A program made the position numbers and the translations under genes. A stretch of 64,000 nt of DNA from a bacterium (lineage in GTDB: Bacteria; Planctomycetota; Planctomycetia; Planctomycetales; Planctomycetaceae): positions 124,001-188,000 of the forward strand of contig WGME01000004.1 in assembly GCA_016125225.1 (NCBI GenBank). The letters run 5' to 3'. Of this stretch, positions 9,594-18,776 are shown piece after piece. The notes beneath the pieces are model-generated. The model made no database searches. It was not told where the DNA came from and saw nothing but the letters and a program-made list of their open reading frames with translations. The first letter of the stretch is position 1; every line of letters starts with the position of its first letter.

Positions 9594-11477
9594 ATGAGTA
9601 CTGCCGCCGATCAGCAGGAATTTACTTTTCAGGCCGAAATTGCCCAACTGCTGCATATTCTCTCGCATTCGCTGTATCAGAATCGTGAGATCGCCCTGCG
9701 TGAATTGATTTCAAATGCCTCGGACGCGTTGAACAAGTTACGGCACATCCAACTGACGGAAGAGCAGTACCGCGACGATCAACCGCTCGAAATCACTCTG
9801 CTGCCCGATGAGGCCACCACCATTCTGACCATTCAGGACAATGGCATCGGGATGACGCGCGAGGAACTGGTGCAGAACCTGGGCACTATCGCCAAGAGTG
9901 GTTCCAAAGAGTTTCTCACAAAGTTGAGCCATCAATCGCAAGGCGATCTTTCGCTGATCGGCCAGTTTGGTGTGGGCTTCTATTCGGCATTCATGCTTGC
10001 TGATAAAGTCGAAGTGGTGACACGTTCGTATCTGGAAAGCTGCGGCTGGGTTTGGGAATCGGATGGCAGCGGGCGATTTGCCATCAGTGCAGCCACGGAA
10101 GACGTGCCGCGTGGAGCCCAGATTCGCTTGCATCTGAAGTCCGATCTGAAAGAGTTTCTGCAGCCGACCCGTCTCAAGGAGATTGTGCGACGGTATTCCA
10201 CGTTTGTGCCTTATCCGGTGAAGATTGAAGGCCAGACGGTGAATGATCAGCCCCCCATCTGGGTGGAGCCGAAGCATCAGGTGACCGCCGAACAATATGA
10301 CGGGTTCTATCAGTGGTTGTCGCATCGCAGCACGGAAAAGCCGTTATGGCATCTGCATCTCTCCGCAGACTCACCGCTACAGTTTCAAGCCATTCTCTAC
10401 TGCCCGGAAACCAACTTTGAGTTGTTAGGTTTCGGGCGGATGGAACATGGGCTGCACCTGTGTGCGAAACGCATTCTGGTTCAGCCTGACAATCAGGATC
10501 TCCTGCCGGAGTATCTGCACTTTTTGTATGGCTTGGTCGATTCCGCAGACCTGCCGTTGAATGTTTCGCGGGAGACATTGCAAGACCACTTGCTGATTCC
10601 CAAGTTGCGGCGCGTGTTGACCCGCAAAGTGCTCGATCATCTCAGCACACTCGCCGAAGAAGACGCTGGCAAATACCGCCGGTTCTATGAAGAGTTCGGC
10701 AGCATATTGCGCACCGGAGTGGCATCGGACTGGGACAACCGCGAAAAGATCGCCGGACTTATGCGGTTCCATTCGACCTACGGTGATGATCGCGAAGCTC
10801 TCTGCTCGCTGGATGACTACCTGAAACGTGCAGCCGAGGGGCAATCGCAGATCTATTATCTCACCGGTCTGAAGCGGGAAACGCTGGCCAACCATCCGCG
10901 TTTGGCCGCGTTCCGTCAGCGTCAACTGGAAGTCTTATTGCTGGACGACCCGGTGGATGAATATGCCTTGGTTCAACTCGGCACTTATCATGAAAAGCGT
11001 TTGGTCTCCATTGATTCCGCGGACGTGCAGTTCCCGGAATCGACTAATCCGGCGGAGTCGGAAACCGCAGCGCCGCCAGCCGGGTTTGAGCGAGTGCTGG
11101 AACTGTTCCGTGGTGCCGTCGACAGCGATGTTCAGGAAGTTCGATCATCGTCCACACTCGGACCCGCAGCATGTTCGCTGATCAACCCGCAAGGGGGTTA
11201 CAGCCGTGTGCTGCAACAGGTCTTGCGGCAGAATGCCAAGGAAGTTCCGGCGGTGAAACCGGTCATGGAAATCAATCCACAGGCGGCTCTGATCGGGCGT
11301 CTGTCGGAGTTGACCAACAATCCGGACAATGAAGAGTTCATCCGCGAATGTGGCAAGCATTTGCTGGCCTGTGCTCAATTGCAGGACGGCTTGAACCCGA
11401 ATCCCCAGGAGACTTCTGCCCAGATGCTGAAGTTCATGGAAGAACTCGCGCAGACGAAGCGTTCGATCATTGTCTGA
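9594..11477 (+). CDS. htpG: Chaperone HtpG (bacterial Hsp90)
   Basis: Encodes 627 residues. ATG 9594 has AGGGGAG at a good distance; an upstream in-frame start at 9543 would add 17 residues that do not fit the family. The N-terminal GHKL ATPase domain carries ELISNASDALNKLR, DNGIGMTREEL, GTIAKSGSKEF and QFGVGFYSAFM. The middle domain has ILVQPDNQDLLPEYLHFLYG and DLPLNVSRETLQ. The length is normal for bacterial HtpG. It is an ATP-dependent cytosolic chaperone that refolds stressed proteins. The 253 bases upstream (9341-9593) hold its leader and no visible gene. Confidence 0.95.
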   Translation: MSTAADQQEFTFQAEIAQLLHILSHSLYQNREIALRELISNASDALNKLRHIQLTEEQYRDDQPLEITLLPDEATTILTIQDNGIGMTREELVQNLGTIAKSGSKEFLTKLSHQSQGDLSLIGQFGVGFYSAFMLADKVEVVTRSYLESCGWVWESDGSGRFAISAATEDVPRGAQIRLHLKSDLKEFLQPTRLKEIVRRYSTFVPYPVKIEGQTVNDQPPIWVEPKHQVTAEQYDGFYQWLSHRSTEKPLWHLHLSADSPLQFQAILYCPETNFELLGFGRMEHGLHLCAKRILVQPDNQDLLPEYLHFLYGLVDSADLPLNVSRETLQDHLLIPKLRRVLTRKVLDHLSTLAEEDAGKYRRFYEEFGSILRTGVASDWDNREKIAGLMRFHSTYGDDREALCSLDDYLKRAAEGQSQIYYLTGLKRETLANHPRLAAFRQRQLEVLLLDDPVDEYALVQLGTYHEKRLVSIDSADVQFPESTNPAESETAAPPAGFERVLELFRGAVDSDVQEVRSSSTLGPAACSLINPQGGYSRVLQQVLRQNAKEVPAVKPVMEINPQAALIGRLSELTNNPDNEEFIRECGKHLLACAQLQDGLNPNPQETSAQMLKFMEELAQTKRSIIV

Positions 11478-11791
11478 GATTGAGAATCAGCAGCACGGCA
11501 AAATCATCAGAATCGGATGAATTGTTTCCATCGGCATTGAGTGACGCTCCAAAGTGCGAGATCGTTGCCGCCGTTACCGATTACAGCACCCAGACATCTG
11601 AGAAATTCCCAAGAGTTTTGGGCGAATGCAGGCAGAGGCAGGATTCGCCTCAAATCCTAACCTAGCTTTATATTCGGAAGACACTCGACGGTCTGGTGGG
11701 CCGATGGTGTCTTCCGGGTCTGCCTCACGAACCGCATTCACCGTGATTCAGCCGACCGAATCAACTGTACGAGAATGCGCGACAGGTAGGC
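11478..11791. other. Intergenic region with an inverted repeat
   Basis: No gene is visible in these 314 bases. Bases 11676-11684 (GGAAGACAC) and 11707-11715 (GTGTCTTCC) form a perfect 9-bp stem around a 22-base loop. There is no T-run after it, so a factor-independent terminator of htpG is not well supported. It may be an mRNA structure or operator upstream of the kinase gene, whose ribosome site AGGTAGG lies just before 11792. Confidence 0.35.
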
Positions 11792-13897
11792 ATGCTGCGA
11801 TTGATCGATCCGGCGTTGCTGCGGAGCTGGTTCTTCCAAGCCTCTGGGTTGGAAGCTCTGATCGGCTGCGCAATGACTGCCAGTGCCCTGATGCTCTGGG
11901 GAACAATCCTGTTGGATCGTTCCCCAGGCCGTCAACGTTGGATCGCTCCTGCTGAAAAATACGAACCTCTTCTGTGGGCCCTACTGCTCGGACTGCCTGG
12001 ATGTGTGTTGGCCGCGTTCCTGACACAGCATGTGGCCGCGTTACCGGGGATGGAACTGCCGTGGTATCTCGCGGCGATTGCATTCGGCACGATTTGCGGC
12101 TTTCTGGCGAGTCGACAATTAGCGCGACAACGACGAGAGACTCGGTCACAGGTGACGGCTGTGTCTCCCGTTGTGGTCTCAGATGCCGAACTTCAGAGAC
12201 AGTTACAGCATGTGCAGGGGCGCCTTTCTCTGCTGACGGAAAGTCTGCCGATTGGTGTATTGGAAGCCGATATCGCAGGACGCTGCCGATACCTGACACC
12301 AATGTGTGCGGAAATTCTCGGCGTTACTTTTCTCGATGGCTTCATTGGCAGTTGGTTCGATCACGTTGTGCAGGATGACCGTGACGAACTCACAGCAAGC
12401 TGGCGGGCATCCTGGGAACGGAGTGAACCCTTCTCGGCGGAATGCCGGGTACGGGCCAAAGATGGGGGTGTTCGCTGGATTCATGTCCGCTGTCGTCCAT
12501 TGATCACCGATTTCGGTATGTCCTATGTGGCCGCTGTGGAAGATATCACCCAGCATAAGCGCACGGCTCGTCACCTCCAGAAATCCATCGAAACGCTGGA
12601 ACAACTGCGTTTGAAGGAACAGGAAAAGAGCCGACTGCTGGAACAGTCCATCGGCGAATTGGAACAAGCGAAGCGAACCGCTGAGCAAAGTTGTCAGGCG
12701 AAGAGCGAGTTTCTGGCGAATATGAGCCATGAAATTCGCACACCGATGACGGCCATTCTGGGTTTCGCGGATGTCCTTATCGATGAATGTGCTGAGGCTT
12801 CGAATAGTGATCAGCCACTGATTACCATCCGTCGCAATGCCGGATATCTGCTGAAACTCCTCGATGACATTCTCGACTTATCAAAGATTGAAGCCGGGAA
12901 GCTCGATCTGGAATGCCTGCATTGTTCTCCGCATGGCATCATTGATGAAGTTGTGGAGTTGTTGCAGGTACGTCTTCGCCATCGTCCGGAAGTGCAATTC
13001 CAGCAGTTCATCGCTTCCCATGTGCCCGTGTCGCTATTCACCGACCCGACACGGTTAAAGCAAGTGCTGATGAACCTCGTGAGCAATGCGATCAAGTTCA
13101 CTGAGGCGGGCTCCATTCGAATTCATCTCGACTACTTCGAGAACGAGTCTGAGCAAGAAGGCTATGGAACTCTGGTGTTGGAAGTGGAGGACACCGGGAT
13201 GGGCATGACGCCCGAGCAGCTTGAGCGGCTCTATCAGCCATTCAGCCAGGCCGATGTCTCGATCGCACGAAACTTCGGCGGAACAGGTCTTGGGCTCACC
13301 ATTTCGAAGCATTACGTCGAACAGTTGAGCGGGGCCATCACTGTTGAGAGTTCTCCGGGCATCGGAACGAAATTCCGGATCGAGTTACCTGCTCATGATC
13401 CGAAGTTTGATTCTGTTGTCGCACAGGCTGACACACCGCAATCAATGACGGCTCTGATACTCTCGTCTGCTACTGAGGAATTGCGGCTGGATGGGCGTCG
13501 CGTTCTGTTAGTTGAAGACAGTGCCGATAACCAGAGGTTGCTCAGTTACTTGCTCGTCAAAGCAGGGGCTCAGTTGACTATTGCAGAGAACGGTCAGATT
13601 GCTGTCACGGAGATTCTGCAGGCAGCACCGACCGAACATGCGTTTGAGATCGTGCTGATGGATATGCAGATGCCTGTGATGGATGGTTATACCGCCACGC
13701 AGCAGCTACGCGCCGCAGGATATCAGGGACCAATCGTGGCTTTGACCGCTCATGCGATGCAGGGTGACCGCGAGAAATGCCTGGCGGTTGGCTGCAACGA
13801 GTATCTCTGCAAGCCGGTCCAACGCCAGACACTGCTGGAGATGGTGCAACGTCTGCTCAAATCAGCGACGACCAACCCGGTCGTCTGTCGGTCGTAA
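11792..13897 (+). CDS. Membrane-bound hybrid histidine kinase (PAS, HisKA, HATPase, receiver)
   Basis: Encodes 701 residues starting after AGGTAGG. Three membrane helices are seen in the first 110 residues ([53 protein letters not shown]). A PAS domain with its C-terminal PAC part spans about 145-265 ([24 protein letters not shown]). A coiled segment leads to HisKA with the phosphoacceptor H313 in [13 protein letters not shown]. The ATPase domain has the N box ([13 protein letters not shown]), EDTGMGM and [13 protein letters not shown]-terminal receiver (about 567-685) has LVEDS, the phosphoacceptor D624 in [11 protein letters not shown], and the conserved Lys in CKPV. No output domain or response regulator gene is adjacent, so the target is unknown. 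Confidence 0.92.
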   Translation: MLRLIDPALLRSWFFQASGLEALIGCAMTASALMLWGTILLDRSPGRQRWIAPAEKYEPLLWALLLGLPGCVLAAFLTQHVAALPGMELPWYLAAIAFGTICGFLASRQLARQRRETRSQVTAVSPVVVSDAELQRQLQHVQGRLSLLTESLPIGVLEADIAGRCRYLTPMCAEILGVTFLDGFIGSWFDHVVQDDRDELTASWRASWERSEPFSAECRVRAKDGGVRWIHVRCRPLITDFGMSYVAAVEDITQHKRTARHLQKSIETLEQLRLKEQEKSRLLEQSIGELEQAKRTAEQSCQAKSEFLANMSHEIRTPMTAILGFADVLIDECAEASNSDQPLITIRRNAGYLLKLLDDILDLSKIEAGKLDLECLHCSPHGIIDEVVELLQVRLRHRPEVQFQQFIASHVPVSLFTDPTRLKQVLMNLVSNAIKFTEAGSIRIHLDYFENESEQEGYGTLVLEVEDTGMGMTPEQLERLYQPFSQADVSIARNFGGTGLGLTISKHYVEQLSGAITVESSPGIGTKFRIELPAHDPKFDSVVAQADTPQSMTALILSSATEELRLDGRRVLLVEDSADNQRLLSYLLVKAGAQLTIAENGQIAVTEILQAAPTEHAFEIVLMDMQMPVMDGYTATQQLRAAGYQGPIVALTAHAMQGDREKCLAVGCNEYLCKPVQRQTLLEMVQRLLKSATTNPVVCRS

Positions 13898-13920
13898 GAG
13901 ACCTTCTGTTTGCGGCAGCA

Positions 13921-14424
13921 CTATTCGAGTACGGGTAGTCCGTACTGCTTTCGCCACTGATTCACGAGCTGCCAGGCTCGGGGTTCCAACCGCAAAAACT
14001 TGCGAAGTTGACTCGAAGTGCAGGCCAATTGCTCGGCTGAGTGTGTGAACTGTGCATGACGGTACGCGAGCACATCGAGTGCTTCCGCCAGGAGTGCAGC
14101 GAAGTCGGCATGGTCCGGGTTAATGATGATCCGCGTTTGCGGACAACGCTGTCTCCAGAGTTCCGACGGTGCAAATTCTCCCTGCTCGGCACTGCGGACT
14201 TCGAGCGCGAGATTCACACGCAAGCGTTTCAATGCTTTCTGCTGATTCTCGATCTGGCTGCGACGCTCACTGGCCTGGCCGGTGACATTGGTGGGTCGAT
14301 GCGTGAGCACCACCGCCGACTCGGTTTTATTCCGATGTTGCCCACCCGGCCCGCTACCGCGCGATGTCGTTGCGGCACATTCCTTCAGCAACACATCGAC
14401 CGGAAGCGAGCAAGGATGAATCAC
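13921..14424 (-). CDS. Short class-I release-factor-like protein with a GGQ motif (ribosome rescue type)
   Basis: Encodes 167 residues from a GTG start. It contains SRGSGPGGQHRNKTES with the peptidyl-tRNA hydrolysis motif GGQ at 27-29, followed by VVLTHRPTNVTGQASERRSQ and the helical KALKRLRVNLALEVR. There are no codon-recognition domains 1 and 2, so it is not RF1 or RF2. Size and layout match the ArfB/mtRF-R-like group, which releases peptides from stalled ribosomes or large subunits. The region after GGQ reads HRNK where ArfB usually has NVNK. The C-terminal part (LRKFLRLEPRAWQLVNQWRKQYGLP) is less basic than a typical ArfB tail, so mode of ribosome entry is uncertain. Confidence 0.8.
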   Translation of the reverse strand: MIHPCSLPVDVLLKECAATTSRGSGPGGQHRNKTESAVVLTHRPTNVTGQASERRSQIENQQKALKRLRVNLALEVRSAEQGEFAPSELWRQRCPQTRIIINPDHADFAALLAEALDVLAYRHAQFTHSAEQLACTSSQLRKFLRLEPRAWQLVNQWRKQYGLPVLE

Positions 14425-14433
14425 GGTTCGAAA

Positions 14434-16380
14434 TTAGTCTTCCTGCTCTCGCAGTTTGGCCATGACCGAGAGATCTTCCAGTGTGGTGGTATCCCCGGTC
14501 GATTCACGACCGGCGGCGATGTCTCGCAGGAGCCGCCGCATGATCTTTCCACTTCGCGTTTTGGGCAGAGCCGCCGTGAAGCGGATTTTGTCGGGTGTGG
14601 CCAATGCGCCGATGTGCTTGCGGACGTGTGAGGTCAGATCTCGCTCCAGCGATTCGTTGCCATCGCCGCTCTTCAAAGTGACGAAGCAGCAAATGCCTTC
14701 GCCTTTGAGGTCGTGGGGGAATCCGACGACCGCCGCTTCCGCCACCAGTGGGTGTGCCACCAGGACTGATTCGACTTCCATAGTGCTCAAGCGATGGCCG
14801 GAAACATTGAGCACATCGTCCACGCGGCCCATCACCCACACATAACCATCTTCGTCTTTGCGGGCACCGTCTCCGGCGAAATAATGACCGGCAATCGTGC
14901 TGAAGTAGGTTTGCTTGAAGCGTTCGTGATCGCCATACAAAGTTCGCAGCATGGAGGGCCACGGCTGCTTCATCACCAGCAACCCGCCCTCATTCGCGCC
15001 CAGGCTGTTGCCCTCTTTGTCGACAATGTCGGGGACCACACCCGGCAACGGCCGCGTACAACTGCCCGGCTTGGTCGGTGTCACACCCGGCAGCGGGCTG
15101 AGCATGATCGCCCCGGTTTCCGTTTGCCACCAGGTATCGACGATGGGACAGCGTTCGGCCCCAATCACCTTGTGATACCACATCCACGCTTCAGGATTAA
15201 TCGGCTCGCCGACTGAACCTAGCAACCGCAGGCTGGAGAGATCGTACTTCGCCGGCCATTCATCGCCCCACTTGATGAAAGCCCGAATTGCCGTCGGCGC
15301 GGTGTAGAAAATCGAAACGCCATACTTTTCGATGATCTCCCAGAAGCGGCCTTCGTTCGGCCAGTTGGGAGCCCCTTCGTACATCACCACCGTGGCCCCA
15401 TTCTGGAGTGGGCCGTAGCAGATGTAGCTGTGTCCGGTGATCCAGCCGATATCGGCCGTGCACCAGTAGGTGTCGTCTTCCTTGATGTCGAACACCCAGT
15501 TGGTGGTCATCTGCGTGCCGAGCAGATAGCCCGCCGTGGTATGCAACACGCCCTTGGGTTTGCCGGTGCTGCCGGAGGTGTAGAGGATGAAGAGCGGGTG
15601 TTCGCTGTCAACGTCGACCGGTTCGCAATCAGCGGTGACGTCGGACATCAAATCGTGCCACCAGTAATCGCGGTCGGGAACCATGTGAATGGGTTGGCCG
15701 AGCCGGCGGACCACGACGACCTTTTGCACCGTGGGCGATTTCTCCAGGCTTTCATCGACGGCCTGCTTGAGCAGCACTTCTTTCCCGCGTCGCCAGCCCC
15801 CATCGGCGGTCACCACCACTTTGGCCTGGGCGTCATTGTTGCGATCAGCCACGGCATCGGCACTGAAGCCGCCGAAGATGATCGAATGCGTGGCACCCAG
15901 ACGGGCACAGGCCAGCATGGCGATCGTCAGTTCGGGAATCATCGGCATGTACAGAGTGACGCGGTCGCCGGTCTGCACGCCCAGCCGCTTCAGGGCATTA
16001 GCGAACTTGCAGACCTCACGATAAAGATCCTGATAGGTCAGCACGCGGGTGTCACCCGGTTCGCCTTCCCAGATGATGGCGGCTTTGTTCTTCCTCCACG
16101 AACCGAGATGCTTGTCGACACAATTGACACTGGCATTCAGCTTGCCGCCGGTGAACCATTTCGTTTCCGGCATTTCCCCTTCGAGGACTTTGTCGAAGGG
16201 CTTGGACCAGGTGAGATTTTCGCGGGCGAGTTCCCCCCAGAAACCGGCGGGGTCATCCTTGGCCTTCTGCCACATCGCCTGATACTGCTCTTCGCCGCTG
16301 ATATTCGCTTGCGCTACGAATTCGGGAGTCGGAGGAAAGAGACGCGTTTCTTGCAGAACGGACTGAATCGAACCGGACAT
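14434..16380 (-). CDS. acs: Acetyl-CoA synthetase (AMP-forming)
   Basis: Encodes 648 residues from ATG 16380 ([10 protein letters not shown]), the usual family length; an upstream in-frame extension to 16515 does not fit. Motifs seen include the phosphate-binding loop [13 protein letters not shown], the adenylate motif [32 protein letters not shown], and the C-terminal [15 protein letters not shown] with the catalytic Lys that is commonly acetylated in this family. The enzyme converts acetate, ATP and CoA to acetyl-CoA in the cytosol. The stop lies 9 bases from the start of the GGQ gene on the same strand, so the two may be cotranscribed. Confidence 0.95.
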   Translation of the reverse strand: MSGSIQSVLQETRLFPPTPEFVAQANISGEEQYQAMWQKAKDDPAGFWGELARENLTWSKPFDKVLEGEMPETKWFTGGKLNASVNCVDKHLGSWRKNKAAIIWEGEPGDTRVLTYQDLYREVCKFANALKRLGVQTGDRVTLYMPMIPELTIAMLACARLGATHSIIFGGFSADAVADRNNDAQAKVVVTADGGWRRGKEVLLKQAVDESLEKSPTVQKVVVVRRLGQPIHMVPDRDYWWHDLMSDVTADCEPVDVDSEHPLFILYTSGSTGKPKGVLHTTAGYLLGTQMTTNWVFDIKEDDTYWCTADIGWITGHSYICYGPLQNGATVVMYEGAPNWPNEGRFWEIIEKYGVSIFYTAPTAIRAFIKWGDEWPAKYDLSSLRLLGSVGEPINPEAWMWYHKVIGAERCPIVDTWWQTETGAIMLSPLPGVTPTKPGSCTRPLPGVVPDIVDKEGNSLGANEGGLLVMKQPWPSMLRTLYGDHERFKQTYFSTIAGHYFAGDGARKDEDGYVWVMGRVDDVLNVSGHRLSTMEVESVLVAHPLVAEAAVVGFPHDLKGEGICCFVTLKSGDGNESLERDLTSHVRKHIGALATPDKIRFTAALPKTRSGKIMRRLLRDIAAGRESTGDTTTLEDLSVMAKLREQED

Positions 16381-16804
16381 AAGGAACTGGCTCCCGATGC
16401 GAATCTGATTGAGTGAATCAAGTCGGAGAAGACCAAAAATGAGCCTGAATCTTACGAGCCCCGCTTCTGCGGTGTCAAACGCGTTCCCTGAATCTGGAAT
16501 AGCGGGGCAGAGCACGAGTCAGCGGATTGGTCAATTTTCTGAACCGCCCACTCAAGAAATGAATCAAGATCGCGACTTAACCACCAATTTGGGGTGAGTT
16601 TGTTGGTTGCGGTGGTTGAGCGGGTTCGCTTTTCAGAGGCGGAAAAGGGCCAGGCACTGAACGCGACGGTCAAGTTTCCCCCTTCGACAGGAACCAACCC
16701 AAAGTCTTGATTTTCCGTCATCTGCGCTCGACGATGACCGGCTCGTATGCGCGTCGCTCTATTCTCTGCCAACCAGATTGTTTGCCTGTGCGGGGAGATC
16801 GGCT
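16381..16804. other. Divergent intergenic region between acs and a lipoprotein gene
   Basis: About 420 bases without a convincing gene. A minus-strand ORF of 106 codons (16452-16772) and a plus-strand ORF of 62 codons (16409-16597) overlap each other, have no ribosome site that stands out and no recognisable motif. The region should hold the promoters of acs and of the lipoprotein gene. Confidence 0.35.
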
Positions 16805-18043
16805 ATGGATTTTCTGCGTAAAGTGTTGTTAACAGGCTGCGGAATTCTGGCCCTCATGATCTCGGGAGGCTGCGGAGGTGCGGCCGCGGTGCTGGGTACA
16901 AACCCGTACGGGGATCAAGGGGGAGAAGGGACGCTGGCTGCTGATGCGGCCACCCTCGATACTCCCCTTCGTCGTGGCAAACACGATCCCTGGTTGCAAA
17001 TCCAACAGGGTTCCTGCCGTCCGGAATCTCGGGGGCCGGGAATAGGTCCGTTTGTTACCAGTACCCACGAGCGGCAGGTGCTGTGCATCGCCTACCATAC
17101 CGACAAGGAAATCGTCTTCGCCGAATATCCTCGTTGTGAATTCGTGGTGGTCGTGAAGAACGATCGTGGAGAACGACACGAATTCATCAGTAATCCCCGA
17201 GCTGGAATTGGTATGGGGTATCCCGGCCGACCACCGTCTCTCAGCCGGTTGTCGTCTCTTTTGCGGAACGGGCGAAGCACCGGAATCGGCCTGGCAGGAG
17301 AATGGTCGCTGGTGGAAGATTTCTTCGGCCAGTCGACGAAAACCAGCAACATGGAAGTCTATGTGGAGATGGTCGACTATTCGCGTGGAGAACCAGCGGC
17401 CCGATTCAAAATCTCCAATTCGGTGACGATCGGGACCATCCCCCAAATTACAAAAGCGCGAAACTGGACGACGGAAGAAACGACGCGATTCAGCCAACCG
17501 CGTCCTCAACCCGAGCCCGTCGCCAAACCGGACAGCGATGCGAAAGAGAAGCCGCAGCCTAACGCTTCTCCCCGTCGGTTGCCCGCGTCACCCGGCGAAC
17601 AGGATTCTCTGGAAATCGGTGGCGCGGGCGGCCGACCTTTCCGACAGGTTCGCCCGGGCCAGCATCTGCTGGGCTTTATTCATCGAGATGGCAAATGGAA
17701 CAATCAGGACTGCATCGGCGGCGTTTCGGCTCAATGGTCTGCTAAAGATGCAACCTTCGGGCAAACCCGCACCTTTGCCAAATCGGGCTATGCCGTCGGA
17801 GGATTGAATCTGGAGGCAGAGCAGTATGTGACGGCCATGCAGGTGGTCTTCATGAGAATCAAAGACGATGGTTCCCTCGATCCCGCCGACCAGTACACCA
17901 GTGACTGGATCGGGTTTCCCAAAGGGGAAAAGGTGAAATCCGTCCTCAGCGAAGGCCAGAAAGTCACCGGGTTCTTCGGACGCCGGCAAGTCGTCATGGA
18001 TGCGATGGGTCTTGTGATGGAAGCCGAGGCGGCTAAACCGTAG
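16805..18043 (+). CDS. Lipoprotein with a jacalin-like C-terminal domain
   Basis: Encodes 412 residues from ATG 16805 (an upstream in-frame start at 16778 would precede the signal peptide). The N-terminus MDFLRKVLLTGCGILALMISGGC is a lipoprotein signal with the lipobox ending at Cys23. A first domain (about 55-215) has beta-rich stretches such as EFVVVVKNDRGERHEF. A proline-rich linker (PRPQPEPVAKP) follows. The C-terminal part ends in VTGFFGRRQVVMDAMGLVM after EAEQYVTAMQVVFM, the pattern of jacalin-type beta-prism lectins (EYITxVxG and GFFGRxGxxLDAIG). Carbohydrate binding is inferred from that likeness only. Confidence 0.65.
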   Translation: MDFLRKVLLTGCGILALMISGGCGGAAAVLGTNPYGDQGGEGTLAADAATLDTPLRRGKHDPWLQIQQGSCRPESRGPGIGPFVTSTHERQVLCIAYHTDKEIVFAEYPRCEFVVVVKNDRGERHEFISNPRAGIGMGYPGRPPSLSRLSSLLRNGRSTGIGLAGEWSLVEDFFGQSTKTSNMEVYVEMVDYSRGEPAARFKISNSVTIGTIPQITKARNWTTEETTRFSQPRPQPEPVAKPDSDAKEKPQPNASPRRLPASPGEQDSLEIGGAGGRPFRQVRPGQHLLGFIHRDGKWNNQDCIGGVSAQWSAKDATFGQTRTFAKSGYAVGGLNLEAEQYVTAMQVVFMRIKDDGSLDPADQYTSDWIGFPKGEKVKSVLSEGQKVTGFFGRRQVVMDAMGLVMEAEAAKP

Positions 18044-18109
18044 GAGGCGCGGAAATTTACAGTCGAAGTTTCCATTCTCTCGCGGCGTCGCGGAAGGTGG
18101 GCTGACAGC

Positions 18110-18502
18110 ATGCCGAACCGTCTGCGATCACTGGCCGGGTATCTCGGCCACCTCTCGTTGAACCGGTTGATCTTATGGTGTTATCTGCTGTGGTATCTCA
18201 CGATTGTCGCCCTGTATTTCGAACCTCGCTGGAATCTGTGGCTGTCTTCCGTGGGCATGAGTGCCATCATTGGTTTTGCCCTGGTATTGAGTACGACTAA
18301 CGGACAGCATCGCCCCGACCGCTGGACGATCATGCGGCTGTTTCTCATGCCGTTCTGCGTATCCAGTTATTCCGCCATCATCAAAGGACGTGGCTTCTGG
18401 CTCATTTTCCCACCGGTCTGGTGGCAGATCCTTTTGGCCTTTGGCTTGTGTGGAGCATTTGTCGCGACCTGCACGCTGTGCCGGAAATCGTTCCGCATGT
18501 AG
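18110..18502 (+). CDS. Small integral membrane protein, uncharacterised
   Basis: Encodes 130 residues. Four hydrophobic segments are visible: LILWCYLLWYLTIVALYF, LSSVGMSAIIGFALVL, MRLFLMPFCVSSYSAII and WWQILLAFGLCGAFVATC. A conserved-looking centre reads DRWTIMRLFLMPFCVSSYSAIIKGRGFWLIFPP. Similar small proteins are known in planctomycetes and other bacteria, but I know of no function. It lies 66 bases after the jacalin-like lipoprotein gene on the same strand and may share its transcript. The following 274 bases up to the next gene contain nothing I can name. Confidence 0.65.
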   Translation: MPNRLRSLAGYLGHLSLNRLILWCYLLWYLTIVALYFEPRWNLWLSSVGMSAIIGFALVLSTTNGQHRPDRWTIMRLFLMPFCVSSYSAIIKGRGFWLIFPPVWWQILLAFGLCGAFVATCTLCRKSFRM

Positions 18503-18776
18503 GTTTGTCACCCATCGGCGATTTCTGCCGCATTTGGCACCGGGTGTGCATGAAATTAGGACAGCGGGATCGATTTCGCGACAACCATCGGGACAAGCTG
18601 CCGCCAGTCCCGGCAACATTACTCGCAATGAAATCAGAAGATTCCGTGAATCATCACGGTCGAAATCAGGATGATGACGGCTGCGGTGTGTTGTAAGAAT
18701 TGCCAGCGGGGAACTGTTGGTTTGTAGGTCCTACAAACCGTGACCACGTGCCAAACGAGGCAAGGAGGCCGAGTTG

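Noticed and set aside
15430-16416. Plus-strand ORF of 328 codons
   Set aside because: Exact antisense of acs; no recognisable motif. GC-rich codon use produces long antisense frames.
16452-16772. Minus-strand ORF of 106 codons between acs and the lipoprotein gene
   Set aside because: No ribosome site, motif or signal; overlaps another chance ORF on the plus strand.
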